A stretch of DNA of 64,000 nucleotides from Mycolicibacterium grossiae (GCF_008329645.1 NZ_CP043474.1:4464001-4528000), one strand, 5' to 3'. Shown: positions 30,447-40,639, counted from the stretch's first letter. Translations and numbers: made by a program. Notes: generated by a model from the letters alone, not told the origin.

Positions 30447-32156
30447 TCAGTCCACCTCCTCTTCCGGGTTCGCCGCGCTGGTGACGTGCCGCAGCTTCTT
30501 CATCTCCTCCCACCGCGCGCCCGACGGGCGGTACCCGGTGCCGGGGCCGGCGTAGTCGTTGCGGTCGTTGATCGCCGACAGCGGCAGCAGGTCGCGGGTG
30601 AGGATCGCCGAGGTCTGCAGCATGTCGCCGGACACCCGCTGCCGCAAGACGGTGAGGATGTGGTCGGCGATCGTGGAGAAGCCCGTCGACTCGAGCGCCT
30701 TGACGATGTCGAGGCCGGTGATCTTCCGGTCCATCACCTGCTGGGCGCTCTTGATGTCCTCCAGCACGTCGCGCGGGATCAGCTCGTTGCTGCCGTGGGC
30801 GTACACCGCGGCGTCGATCTCGTCGTCGGTGATCGGCGCGAGGTCGAGGTAGCGGAACACCGCCTGCAGCGCCTTGGCCGCGTGGTGGCGCACCGCGAGG
30901 ATGTCGGCTTCCTTGACGTGCCGCAGACCACCGTCGACCTGGAAGTCGCGCTGCAGCGTGTTGAAGTCGTCGAAGTCCTCGGCGTCCACGTTGGAGCCCG
31001 CGAACATGTTGTCGTAGTTGGGCGTCGCCGAATAGCCGCTGCAGACGAAGTCGGTGCCCGGCATCAGCTGCGGCATCAGCCGCGCCGTGCGCCGCATCGG
31101 CGAATGCGAGAAGGACTGGTCGTTGCCCGAGGCGCACTCGAGGTCGAGCGCCGAGGCGATCATGTTCTCCGCCGCCACCGCACGGATGCCGGCGGGCACC
31201 GCGCCGGGGACGCCGATGCAGGAGATGGAGCCGTTCTGCAGGCCCTGCACGCCCGCACCCTTGGCGATCATGATGCAGCGAATCTCGAGGTACAGCATCG
31301 AGCGGCCTTGGGCATTGCCCATCTGCACCTCGGACCCGGTACCGGAGGTGAAGCGCATCTTGATGCCGCGCGAGGCGTAGGCCGCCGCCAGGAAGGCCTT
31401 CGACCACGGGGTGTCGTCGCCGTCGACGAACACCGGTTCGGTGCCGTACACCGAGATGGTCTCGGCGTAGCCGGTGATGCCGCGCATGCCCAGCTCGAGT
31501 TCGGTGGCCTCCTCCAGCGCGCACTGCGTCAGAGGCCCGCCGTCGCCGGCCTGGCTGCCGATGAGCAGCGCCATGGCGACCAGCGGCGCGTACCGCACGA
31601 CGCCGAGCGTGGTCTCGACCTCGCTGAAGCCTCGGATGGCGGCCTCGGCGGCCTCGCACACCACCTGCAGCGGGTTGTCCCGCGCGCTGGTGCAGTGGGC
31701 CTGGTTGGCCGGGGTGCGCCGGGCCCGCATCTTCTGCATGCCCATCATGATCTCGACGATGTTCATCGCCTTGGCCACCTCGAGCAGCTTGGCCGGGGTG
31801 AGGCCTCGCGTCACGGAGAGCACCTCGTCGCGCGTCACGCCCGGGTCGACGAGCATGCGGGCGACGTCCGCGGCGGGGATCGCCATCGACTGCTCGGTGC
31901 TCGCCACGTCGATCGCGTGGTCGGCGATGAACTGGTCGATGAAGTCGAATTCGGCGCGGGTGCGGCCGTCCATCTCGACGATGGCGCCGTCGGCGACGCG
32001 GACGCTGGGCTCGGGATCGAAGGCGCTGTCGAGCGCCACCATGCCGGCCTCCGGCCACTCCTCGACGAAGCCGTCGAGGTTGACCGGCCGGTCCTCCAGG
32101 GCCTGGGTGCGCGCGGACCGGCGCTCGGCGGCGATGCGGTGTGCGGCTGAGGTCAT
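30447..32156 (-). CDS. B12-dependent diol/glycerol dehydratase, large catalytic subunit (PduC/DhaB type)
   Basis: 569 residues; K. oxytoca PduC has 554. Adenosylcobalamin-dependent radical enzyme that converts 1,2-propanediol to propanal or glycerol to 3-hydroxypropanal. Every active-site residue known in K. oxytoca diol dehydratase is conserved, offset by exactly 11: His154 (143), Glu181 (170), Glu232 (221), Gln307 (296), Asp346 (335), Ser373 (362), plus Gln152 (141). Characteristic stretches are NQAHCT, FTSGTGSEVQMG and ECASGNDQSFSHS. The start is ATG 32156, ten bases after the small subunit. No shell-protein or targeting sequence is seen. The exact substrate (diol or glycerol) cannot be decided from these residues. 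Confidence 0.95.
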   Translation of the reverse strand: MTSAAHRIAAERRSARTQALEDRPVNLDGFVEEWPEAGMVALDSAFDPEPSVRVADGAIVEMDGRTRAEFDFIDQFIADHAIDVASTEQSMAIPAADVARMLVDPGVTRDEVLSVTRGLTPAKLLEVAKAMNIVEIMMGMQKMRARRTPANQAHCTSARDNPLQVVCEAAEAAIRGFSEVETTLGVVRYAPLVAMALLIGSQAGDGGPLTQCALEEATELELGMRGITGYAETISVYGTEPVFVDGDDTPWSKAFLAAAYASRGIKMRFTSGTGSEVQMGNAQGRSMLYLEIRCIMIAKGAGVQGLQNGSISCIGVPGAVPAGIRAVAAENMIASALDLECASGNDQSFSHSPMRRTARLMPQLMPGTDFVCSGYSATPNYDNMFAGSNVDAEDFDDFNTLQRDFQVDGGLRHVKEADILAVRHHAAKALQAVFRYLDLAPITDDEIDAAVYAHGSNELIPRDVLEDIKSAQQVMDRKITGLDIVKALESTGFSTIADHILTVLRQRVSGDMLQTSAILTRDLLPLSAINDRNDYAGPGTGYRPSGARWEEMKKLRHVTSAANPEEEVD

Positions 32157-32165
32157 GACGGCTCC

Positions 32166-32618
32166 CTACTCGGCCACGGCCAGGACGTCGCGGCGCTCGT
32201 ACACGTCGGCCGCCTCGCGGACCAGGGCGGCGAGCAACGAAGCGCCGTACTGGGATTCAAGTTCGTCGGCGATGGCCTCGAGTTCGGCCTTGCTCGACGC
32301 GTTGGGCCGCAGCGCGTTGTAGATCTCGAGGACGCGCTCGTCGCTGATCGCGGTCATCTCGGCCGCGCGCCGCAGGTTGGCTCCCAGCTGGGGTCGGCCC
32401 ACCTTCTCGGCCAGCTGGGCCTGCAGGCGCAGCGTGTCCGGCGTGATGCGGAGGTCGTTGGCCTCGACGTCGCCGGCCATGACGGCGTCGATGGTGATGT
32501 CCTCGATCGACTTGCCGGTCGGGGTGAACAGGACGTCGGGGCGGTGCACGCTCAGCGGATAGTCCGCGGCGGGGTCCAGGATCGGTTCCGTCACGCCGAC
32601 GATTGTGCGCTGAGTCAC
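32166..32618 (-). CDS. B12-dependent diol/glycerol dehydratase, small subunit (PduE/DhaE type)
   Basis: 150 residues, close to the gamma subunits of other dehydratases (140-170). Recognisable phrases are DYPLSVHRPDVLFTPTGKSIEDITID and LRLQAQLAEKVGRPQLGANLRRAAEM, where the helix packs against the large subunit, and DERVLEIYNALRPNASSKAEL. It stabilises the alpha2-beta2-gamma2 enzyme and contributes little to catalysis. The start is GTG 32618. Unlike Klebsiella and Salmonella, where the small subunit is encoded third, here it precedes the large subunit. The preceding gene (GlcG-like) ends 52 bases away, with a weak hairpin at 32651-32667 between the two. Confidence 0.9.
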   Translation of the reverse strand: MTQRTIVGVTEPILDPAADYPLSVHRPDVLFTPTGKSIEDITIDAVMAGDVEANDLRITPDTLRLQAQLAEKVGRPQLGANLRRAAEMTAISDERVLEIYNALRPNASSKAELEAIADELESQYGASLLAALVREAADVYERRDVLAVAE

Positions 32619-32650
32619 GTTGCAGCGCCGTTGCAGGCCAGGTCAGCCGA

Positions 32651-32667
32651 ACCGGCCGGCAGCCGGT
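32651..32667 (-). other. Short hairpin between the GlcG-like gene and the dehydratase small subunit
   Basis: ACCGGC, loop CGGCA, GCCGGT: a six-base-pair stem just after the GlcG-like stop. It may slow transcription or protect the mRNA and so change the ratio of the first gene to the dehydratase genes; this is inference. Confidence 0.35.
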
Positions 32668-32670
32668 GTC

Positions 32671-33069
32671 CTACAGCGCGGCGACCCCGGCCTCGGCGAC
32701 CGAGACGTCCTGGTCGACGCTGCCCGCGCTGACCCCGATCGCCCCGATGACCTCGCCGTCGGATTCGAGCAGCAATCCACCGCCGAACAGCACCAGACCG
32801 CCGGCGAGTTGCTCCAGGCCGTACAGCTCCGCACCGGGTTGGGAGACGTCCATCAGCGCGCTGGTCGGCAGGTTCATCATGATCGACGTCCGTGCCTTGC
32901 GGATCGAGATGTCGATGCTGGCCTTGATCGCCCCGTCCATCCGGGCGAACGCGACGAGGTGCCCACCGTCGTCGACGACGGCGATGTTCATCGGCTGGCC
33001 GATCTCCACGGCCTTCGCCGCGGCGGCGTCGACGATCCTCTGGGCGGTCTGCAGCACGAGTCGAGTCAT
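32671..33069 (-). CDS. GlcG/HbpS family protein (PduO C-terminal-domain type)
   Basis: 132 residues of the DUF336 family, which includes GlcG, haem-binding HbpS and the C-terminal domain of the adenosyltransferase PduO. Signs are the N-terminal AQRIVDAAAAKAVEIGQPMNIAVVDDGGHLVAFARMDGA (partial), SIRKARTS and the strongly conserved GGLVLFGGGLLL and IGAIGVSAGS. The family binds haem or corrinoid, and members occur near B12-dependent dehydratases. This is the first gene of the dehydratase operon, which suggests a part in cobalamin handling or redox sensing. The start ATG 33069 is 251 bases from the divergent GAF-type regulator. It contains no adenosyltransferase domain. Confidence 0.88.
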   Translation of the reverse strand: MTRLVLQTAQRIVDAAAAKAVEIGQPMNIAVVDDGGHLVAFARMDGAIKASIDISIRKARTSIMMNLPTSALMDVSQPGAELYGLEQLAGGLVLFGGGLLLESDGEVIGAIGVSAGSVDQDVSVAEAGVAAL

Positions 33070-33320
33070 CGACGTTCCCTTCGAAAGACGTTGTGCGAGC
33101 CAGTGATTGCCTGACGGGTGGCACCCGGGGCCGGAGTGGCCCGGCGTCGACGGCGGACGTAGCACCGGCCGACGAGCGTCGATGATAGGCACGACCGCGG
33201 CCGGATGACGCGCGAACGCGTCCGACGCCTGCAGCGCCGCCGTTGGGGCTATCGTGGGGGGACACGCGTCAGCGCGGGCACCGAGGCCCTCGGACGCGAG
33301 GAAGCCCGAAGAACGTGTCG
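33070..33320. promoter_or_regulatory. Divergent promoter region of the dehydratase operon and its regulator
   Basis: The 251-base gap between the GlcG-like gene (minus strand) and the GAF-type regulator (plus strand). Two hairpins or operator-like palindromes are visible: an imperfect CCGGGGCC...GGCCCGG pair near 33125-33144, and a perfect GACGCG-CGAA-CGCGTC at 33207-33222. No cobalamin riboswitch was recognised. Regulatory binding is unproven. Confidence 0.45.
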
Positions 33321-34592
33321 ATGTCCCGGAATGACCCCCGCGGGGGCCGCGAGCCCGCCTTTGCGCTGCGGCATGCCCACGACCTGTACGCCGCGCGTCG
33401 GATCGGGACGTCCACGCCCACCGCCCTGCGCCCCCTGGTCGCCGAGAGCTGGCTGCGCAGCCTCGCCACCGGCGTGAACCCCGACCTGCGCGGCGCACCG
33501 GCCTCGGTGGGCGGCGACACCGACCTGCGCGTGCGGCATCCGCTGGCGCCCGCACTGCCGGTGATCCGCCGCCTGCTGGTCGACGAGGCCGTCGACACCG
33601 GCGTCGTCGTCGCGGTGTCCGCCGCGGACGGCACGCTGCTGTGGGTCGAAGGCGACCCGACCGCCTGCCGCAAGGCCGAGGCGATGAACTTCGTGCCGGG
33701 TGCCGACTGGAGCGAGCGCGGGGCGGGGACGAACGCGCCGGGCACCGCCCTGGCGCTGGATCGCGAACTGCAGATCTCCGGACCCGAGCACTTCTGCCAG
33801 GTGGCTCAGGAGTGGTCGTGTTCGGCGGTGCCCGTGCACGACCCGGTGACCGGGGCGCTGCTCGGTGCCATCGACATCACCGGCGGCAGGCACGTCGCCT
33901 CCTCCACCGCGATGGCGTGGGTACGGGCGGCGGTGGTCGCCATCGAGAACCACCTCGCGGTGTTGCGGTTGCGGCCCGCGCCGGTCGACCCGATCTCACT
34001 GCCGCGGCTGACGGTGCTCGGCGCCGACCGTCCCCGCTGGCAGGTCACCGACGAGTACGGGCAGTCCCGGGTGCACACGCTGACGCCGCGCAACGCCGAG
34101 ATCCTGGTGCTGCTGAGCCATCACCCCGAGGGACTCAGCACCGACCACCTGGCGCTGCTGCTCGACGAGAAGGACCTCGACGGCGTGACGATCCGCGCCG
34201 AGATGTCGCGGCTGCGCCGGGTGATCGGGTCGGGCTTCATCGGTTCACGGCCCTACCGGCTCACCCGCCCCATCGTCACCGACGTCGGCGCGACGTTCGA
34301 GGCGCTGGCCGCCGGCGACGTCGCCACCGCGGTGCAGCGCTACCGCGGACCGCTTCTGCCGCAATCGCTGTCGCCGTCCATCGCGCGGCTGCGGATGGAG
34401 TTGAGCACCAGCTTGCGCAGCGCGGTGCTCGCCTCCGGCGACCTCGGCCTGTTGCGGCGGTGGCTCGAGGGCCCCGACGGCCAGGACGACCGCGACGGCT
34501 GGCGGCTGCTGCACGAGCGCGCCGACGCCGGTTCCGCGCACTGGGCCCGGGCCCGCGGCCACCTCGCGGGCATCGACTTCGAACTGGGCTGA
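33321..34592 (+). CDS. GAF and winged-helix transcriptional regulator of the dehydratase operon
   Basis: 423 residues. The N-terminal two-thirds resembles the sensory part of DhaR/AcoR proteins: SWLRSLATGVNPDLRG, then a GAF-like domain with NFVPGADWSERGAGTNAPGTALAL and the phrase VPVHDPVTGALLGAIDITGG. In place of the AAA+ sigma-54 domain and Fis-type HTH of AcoR, the C-terminal third carries an OmpR-like winged helix (LTPRNAEILVLLSHHPEGLSTDHLALLLDEKDLDGVTIRAEMSRLRRVIG, partial). It probably senses a diol, aldehyde or related metabolite and activates the divergent operon. ATG 33321 or GTG 33315 could be the start; neither has a good ribosome site. Context makes the dehydratase genes the likely target. 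Confidence 0.75.
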   Translation: MSRNDPRGGREPAFALRHAHDLYAARRIGTSTPTALRPLVAESWLRSLATGVNPDLRGAPASVGGDTDLRVRHPLAPALPVIRRLLVDEAVDTGVVVAVSAADGTLLWVEGDPTACRKAEAMNFVPGADWSERGAGTNAPGTALALDRELQISGPEHFCQVAQEWSCSAVPVHDPVTGALLGAIDITGGRHVASSTAMAWVRAAVVAIENHLAVLRLRPAPVDPISLPRLTVLGADRPRWQVTDEYGQSRVHTLTPRNAEILVLLSHHPEGLSTDHLALLLDEKDLDGVTIRAEMSRLRRVIGSGFIGSRPYRLTRPIVTDVGATFEALAAGDVATAVQRYRGPLLPQSLSPSIARLRMELSTSLRSAVLASGDLGLLRRWLEGPDGQDDRDGWRLLHERADAGSAHWARARGHLAGIDFELG

Positions 34593-34691
34593 CCCCGCCG
34601 CGCCGCGGCGCGCGTGCAACCCCGATGCAACGGTGACCCGCGACACTTTCTCCCGACGGCCACACCCGTCCCCGCGAGAGAGAGGTCGACG

Positions 34692-36599
<1,908 letters not shown>

Positions 36600-36642
36600 G
36601 TGGCACGGAGGCGCACCTCCGGCAGGGTCGTAGGGTAGGCGG

Positions 36643-37269
36643 GTGCTCGACTACGTCCGCGACGCTGCGGAGATCTACCGGCAATCCTTCGCGACCATCC
36701 GCGCGGAGGCCGACCTCGCCCGCTTCCCGGCCGACGTCGCACGGGTCGTGGTGCGGTTGATCCACACCTGCGGTCAGGTCGATCTCACCGAGCACGTGGC
36801 CTACACCGACGACGTGGTGGCCCGCACCCACGCTGCCCTCGCCGCCGGGGCGCCCATCCTGTGCGACGCGTCGATGGTGGCCGCCGGCATCACCCGGTCC
36901 CGGTTGCCCGCCGACAACGAGGTGGTGCCGCTGGTGTCCGACGCCCGCGCCGCCGACCTGGCGCTCCAGCTCGGCAGCACGAGATCGGCTGCGGGAGTTG
37001 ACCTCTGGGCCGACCGGCTCGACGGCGCGGTGCTCGCGATCGGCAACGCCCCGACCGCGCTGTTCCGGCTGCTCGAACTCGTCGACCAGGGTGCGCCGGT
37101 CCCGGCCGCGGTGCTCGGCGGCCCGGTGGGCTTCGTCGGTTCCGCGCAGTCCAAGGACGAGCTGATCGCGCGGCCACGCGGCATGAGCTACCTGGTGGTC
37201 ACCGGGCGCCGCGGCGGCAGCGCCATGGCCGCGGCGGCCGTCAACGCGATCGCGAGCGAACGCGAATGA
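36643..37269 (+). CDS. cobH: Precorrin-8X methylmutase
   Basis: Moves the methyl group from C-11 to C-12 of precorrin-8X to give hydrogenobyrinic acid in the aerobic B12 pathway. It has 208 residues, the size of Rv2065 CobH. The active-site histidine is His41 in LIHTCGQVD, and APILCDASMVAAGITRSRLP plus PVGFVGSAQSKDEL, the substrate- and Ser/Arg-binding segments, are present. The start is GTG 36643, 43 bases after the PrpE-like gene. The stop overlaps the cobIJ start by four bases (ATGA), so translation is coupled. Between cobG and this gene lies the diol dehydratase segment, so they are probably not on one transcript. Confidence 0.95.
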   Translation: MLDYVRDAAEIYRQSFATIRAEADLARFPADVARVVVRLIHTCGQVDLTEHVAYTDDVVARTHAALAAGAPILCDASMVAAGITRSRLPADNEVVPLVSDARAADLALQLGSTRSAAGVDLWADRLDGAVLAIGNAPTALFRLLELVDQGAPVPAAVLGGPVGFVGSAQSKDELIARPRGMSYLVVTGRRGGSAMAAAAVNAIASERE

Positions 37270-38750
37270 CCGGCGCGACGCGGCGCGGGCGGCTGTGGGG
37301 CGTCGGCCTCGGCCCCGGCGACCCGGAACTCGTCACGGTCAAGGCCGCCCGGGTGATCGGCGAGGCGGACGTCGTCGCCTATCACAGTGCGCGGCACGGA
37401 CGGAGCATCGCGCGCGGCATCGCCGAGCGCTACCTGCAGCCCGGGCAGGTCGAGGAGCACCTGGTGTACCCGGTGACCACCGAGACCACCGATCACCCCG
37501 GCGGGTACGACGGTGCGATGGAGGACTTCTACCGCGAGTCCGCCGACCGGATCGCCGCGCACCTGGAGGCGGGACGCGACGTCGCGCTGCTGGCCGAGGG
37601 CGACCCGCTGTTCTACAGCTCCTACATGCACATGCACACCCGGCTCACCGAGCGCTTCGACGCGGTCATCGTCCCCGGCGTGACGTCGGTGAGCGCCGCG
37701 TCGGCCGCCACCGGCACCCCGCTGGTGCAGGGCGAGGAAGTGCTCACCATCCTGCCCGGGACGCTGCCGCCCGACGAGCTGCGCCGTCGCCTCGCCGACA
37801 CCGACGCCGCGGTGATCATGAAGTTGGGCAGGACGTACCCCGATGTGCTGCAAGCTCTTACGGCGGCCGGGCGGATCGATGACGCGTTCTACGTCGAGCG
37901 GGCGAGCACCGACCGGCAGCGCGTCCTGCCCGCCGTCGACGCCGATCCGGCGTCGGTGCCCTACTTCGCGATCGCCATGCTGCCCGGCATGACCCCGCGC
38001 CGGCCCGATCCGGTGGGCAGCGTCGCCGTCGTGGGCCTCGGCCCCGGCGACGTCGAGTGGATGACGCCGCAGTCGCGCCGCGAACTGGCCGCCGCCACCG
38101 ACCTCATCGGCTACGGGCCGTACCTGGACCGCGTCGTCGGACGCGACGGCCAGGTCCGCCATCCCAGTGACAACACCGACGAGCCGGAGCGTGCGCGGCT
38201 GGCCTGCACGCTGGCCCAGCAGGGCCGCACCGTGGCCGTGGTGTCGTCCGGCGATCCCGGCGTGTTCGCGATGGCGACGGCGGTGCTCGAGGAGGCCAAG
38301 GAGTGGCCCGGCGTCGAGGTCCGCGTCATCCCGGCGATGACCGCCGCGCAGGCCGTCGCCAGCCGGGTCGGGGCGCCGCTCGGCCACGACTACGCCGTCC
38401 TCTCGCTGTCCGACCGGCTCAAGCCGTGGGACGTCATCGAGGCCCGGCTCACCGCCGCGGCCACCGCCGACCTGGTGCTGGCCATCTACAACCCGGCCAG
38501 CAAGACCCGTACCTGGCAGGTCGGCGCGATGCGCGACCTGCTGCTCGCCCACCGCGACCCCGGCACGCCCGTAGTGATCGGCCGTGACGTCTCCGGCCCG
38601 CGCGAGGAGGTCAAGGTGGTCCGGCTGGCCGACCTGGACCCGGCCGACGTCGACATGCGCTGCCTGCTCATCGTCGGCTCCTCGCAGACCCAGTGGCACA
38701 CCGACGAGACCGGTGACCGGGTGTACACGCTGCGGCGCTACCCCGGCTGA
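37266..38750 (+). CDS. cobIJ: Bifunctional precorrin-2 C20 and precorrin-3B C17 methyltransferase
   Basis: 494 residues: two SAM-dependent tetrapyrrole methylases fused head to tail. The CobI part is about 1-240, with the start motif GVGLGPGDPELVTVKAARVI and the LAEGDPLFYSSYMHMHTRL catalytic stretch; the CobJ part is about 250-494, starting with VVGLGPGDVEWMTPQSRREL and including VSSGDPGVFAMATAVLEEAKE. They methylate precorrin-2 at C20 and precorrin-3B at C17. The gene is the same fusion as M. tuberculosis Rv2066. The start ATG 37266 overlaps the cobH stop. In M. tuberculosis the next cob genes are cobK, cobM and cobL; none follows here. Confidence 0.95.
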   Translation: MTGATRRGRLWGVGLGPGDPELVTVKAARVIGEADVVAYHSARHGRSIARGIAERYLQPGQVEEHLVYPVTTETTDHPGGYDGAMEDFYRESADRIAAHLEAGRDVALLAEGDPLFYSSYMHMHTRLTERFDAVIVPGVTSVSAASAATGTPLVQGEEVLTILPGTLPPDELRRRLADTDAAVIMKLGRTYPDVLQALTAAGRIDDAFYVERASTDRQRVLPAVDADPASVPYFAIAMLPGMTPRRPDPVGSVAVVGLGPGDVEWMTPQSRRELAAATDLIGYGPYLDRVVGRDGQVRHPSDNTDEPERARLACTLAQQGRTVAVVSSGDPGVFAMATAVLEEAKEWPGVEVRVIPAMTAAQAVASRVGAPLGHDYAVLSLSDRLKPWDVIEARLTAAATADLVLAIYNPASKTRTWQVGAMRDLLLAHRDPGTPVVIGRDVSGPREEVKVVRLADLDPADVDMRCLLIVGSSQTQWHTDETGDRVYTLRRYPG

Positions 38751-38756
38751 GCGTCG

Positions 38757-38770
38757 TTGACAGGCGTCAG
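38757..38770. promoter_or_regulatory. Inverted repeat TTGAC-N4-GTCAG, candidate operator
   Basis: Almost the same element as at 7834-7847 (GTTGACnGGYGTCA core in both) and also just before a phosphotransferase gene, 23 bases from its ATG. The left arm may serve as a -35 box, which would weaken the operator reading. Confidence 0.45.
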
Positions 38771-38793
38771 CACCGGGGTTACCGTCCAGCGGC

Positions 38794-39873
38794 ATGACGC
38801 CACCGTCGTCGGACGCCGCTGCGGCCGTGTCGATTCCGCGCAGTCCCGACGACGTGACGCCCCGGTGGCTGAGTTCGGCGCTCGACACCGAGGTGACGGC
38901 CGTGACCGCCACCCCCATCGGTACCGGGCAGACCGGGGCGACCTACCGGCTGTGCGTCGACTACGCCGCTGACACCGGCTTGCCGCGGACGTTCGCGGTG
39001 AAGCTGCCGTCCCAGGACGAGACGGTGCGCGAGCGGGTGGCGCTCGGCTACCGCTCCGAGCACGCCTTCTACACCGGCATCGCCGGCGCGGTGTCGGTGC
39101 CGACACCGCGGGTCTTCCACTGCGACATCTCCCCCGACGGCGGCGACATCGTGCTGCTGCTCGCCGACATGGCGCCCGCCGAGCAGGGCGATCAGATCGC
39201 CGGCTGCGACGCTGCCGAGGCCGAGCTGGCCGCCCGCGCCATCGCCGGGTTGCACGGACCGACGTGGTGCGATTCCGCCTGGGCCGAGTATCCGGGCCTG
39301 GTGATGCCGTTGCCCACCGCCGACGCCGCCAAGGGTCTCGGCGAGATCGCCGTCATGGCCACCCAGATGACGCTCGACCGCCTCGGCGCCGACATGACCG
39401 ACGAGAACCGCCGCACCGCAACCGAAGCGATGGCACGGGTGACGCCGTGGCTGCTCGCGGAGCCGGGGCGGTTCGCGCTGCTGCACGGTGACTACCGGCT
39501 GGACAACCTGCTGTTCACCCCGGACCATTCGGCCATCACGGTGGTGGACTGGCAGACCCTCGGCGCCGGTCTGCCCGCACGCGATCTCGCGTTCTTCGCG
39601 TCGACCAGCCTGCTGCCGGAACGGCGTGCCGACGTCGACGAGCACCTGGTGGCGGCCTACCACGACGAGCTGTTGAGCTACGGCGTCACCGACTACGACC
39701 GCGACGCCTGCTGGCGCGACTACCGGCTCGGGATGCTGCAGGCGCCGCTCATCACCACCCTTGGCTGTGCGTTCTCGGCCAACACCGAACGCGGCGACGA
39801 GATGATGCGCGTCATGCTCGAACGTGGCTGCCAGGCCATCCGCGACCTCGACAGCCTGGCGTTGATCGGCTGA
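38794..39873 (+). CDS. Phosphotransferase-family kinase (APH/EcKinase-like), substrate unknown
   Basis: 359 residues with a single kinase-like domain: N-terminal lobe with TFAVKLP (the ATP lysine), then the catalytic loop HGDYRLDN and the metal-binding DWQTLG. It resembles the N-terminal half of the fused phosphotransferase at 5792-7798 (GTGQ, LLADMAPAEQGDQI against LLADAAPAEVGDEI, HGDYRLDN, VVDWQT), so the two are paralogues. The nucleotide lobe and C-lobe look intact. Possible substrates are sterol- or lipid-derived alcohols; nothing in this sequence decides. The start is ATG 38794. It follows cobIJ by 43 bases and stands where M. tuberculosis has blaC, sigC, cobK, cobM and cobL. Confidence 0.8.
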   Translation: MTPPSSDAAAAVSIPRSPDDVTPRWLSSALDTEVTAVTATPIGTGQTGATYRLCVDYAADTGLPRTFAVKLPSQDETVRERVALGYRSEHAFYTGIAGAVSVPTPRVFHCDISPDGGDIVLLLADMAPAEQGDQIAGCDAAEAELAARAIAGLHGPTWCDSAWAEYPGLVMPLPTADAAKGLGEIAVMATQMTLDRLGADMTDENRRTATEAMARVTPWLLAEPGRFALLHGDYRLDNLLFTPDHSAITVVDWQTLGAGLPARDLAFFASTSLLPERRADVDEHLVAAYHDELLSYGVTDYDRDACWRDYRLGMLQAPLITTLGCAFSANTERGDEMMRVMLERGCQAIRDLDSLALIG

Positions 39874-39895
39874 ACGCCAGGGCCGTCGGATGCGG

Positions 39896-40639
39896 TCAGC
39901 GCGGGAGGTTGCGCCACGCCGCCCGCGGCAGGAGTCGAAACGCCAGCACCAGCAGGGCCAGCCGGCGGGGCACCCACACCCGCGTGCGCCCGGCGCGCAG
40001 CGCGGCGACGGTGGCCTCGGCGACCTGCGCCGGGGTGCTCGACAGCGGCGCGGGCGACATGCCCTCGGTCATCCGGCCGATCACGAAGCCCGGCCGCACC
40101 AGCAGCAGTCGCACGCCCGATCCGTGCAGCGCGTCGGTGAGTCCGCTCGCGAAACCGTCGAGTCCGGCCTTCGCCGAGCCGTAGACGTAGTTGGCCCGCC
40201 GGACGCGTGCGCCCGCGACCGACGAGAACACCACCAGGTCACCGCGGCCGCGGCGGCGCATGTCGGCGGCCAGCACCGTCAGCAGGGAGACCTGCGCGGT
40301 GAAGTCGGTGTGGACGATCGCCGCCGCGTGCGCCGGATCGACCTCGGCCCGGGACTGGTCGCCGAGGATCCCGAAGGCCAGCACCGCGGTGTCGATGGGT
40401 CCGTGCGCGGCGGTGATCGCGGCGACCAGCCCGTCGTGCGAGGCGAGGTCGTCGGCATCGAAGTCGACGGCGTGCACCGCGGCCGCGCCGGCGGCCCGCA
40501 ACGCTGCGGACTCCTCGGCGAGCTGGTCGGCGCGGCGTGCGGCGAGCACCACCACGGCGCCGCGGGCCAGCCGGCGGGCGACCTCGAGACCGATCTCGCT
40601 GCGCCCGCCGAAGATCGCGATGACGCCCGTGTCCTCCAC
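39896..40639 (-). CDS. Short-chain dehydrogenase/reductase, Rv2073c-like
   Basis: 247 residues, the size of Rv2073c (249). Rossmann-fold NAD(P)-dependent oxidoreductase: the glycine-rich nucleotide loop IAIFGGRSEIGLEVARRLA at the N-terminus, AVDFDADD for the coenzyme, and the catalytic Ser...Tyr-x3-Lys as FSSVAG and YVYGSAKAG. The sequence is similar to decaprenylphosphoryl-ribose epimerase subunit DprE2 in the N-terminal half; function is uncharacterised. A hydrophobic C-terminal stretch (LALLVLAFRLLP) may touch the membrane. The start is a GTG at 40639. It is divergent from the F420-dependent reductase gene, the same layout as Rv2073c-Rv2074. Confidence 0.85.
   Translation of the reverse strand: MEDTGVIAIFGGRSEIGLEVARRLARGAVVVLAARRADQLAEESAALRAAGAAAVHAVDFDADDLASHDGLVAAITAAHGPIDTAVLAFGILGDQSRAEVDPAHAAAIVHTDFTAQVSLLTVLAADMRRRGRGDLVVFSSVAGARVRRANYVYGSAKAGLDGFASGLTDALHGSGVRLLLVRPGFVIGRMTEGMSPAPLSSTPAQVAEATVAALRAGRTRVWVPRRLALLVLAFRLLPRAAWRNLPR

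Noticed and set aside
29824..32058. A single 744-residue protein covering the dehydratase medium subunit
   Set aside because: The upstream part is the large-subunit gene read in the wrong frame. The medium subunit begins at ATG 30444 and has the family N-terminus.
33070..33320. A cobalamin riboswitch before the dehydratase operon
   Set aside because: A GCCAGTG-like piece is present, but the B12-box and the surrounding stem pattern could not be built. Without a covariance search I do not call it.
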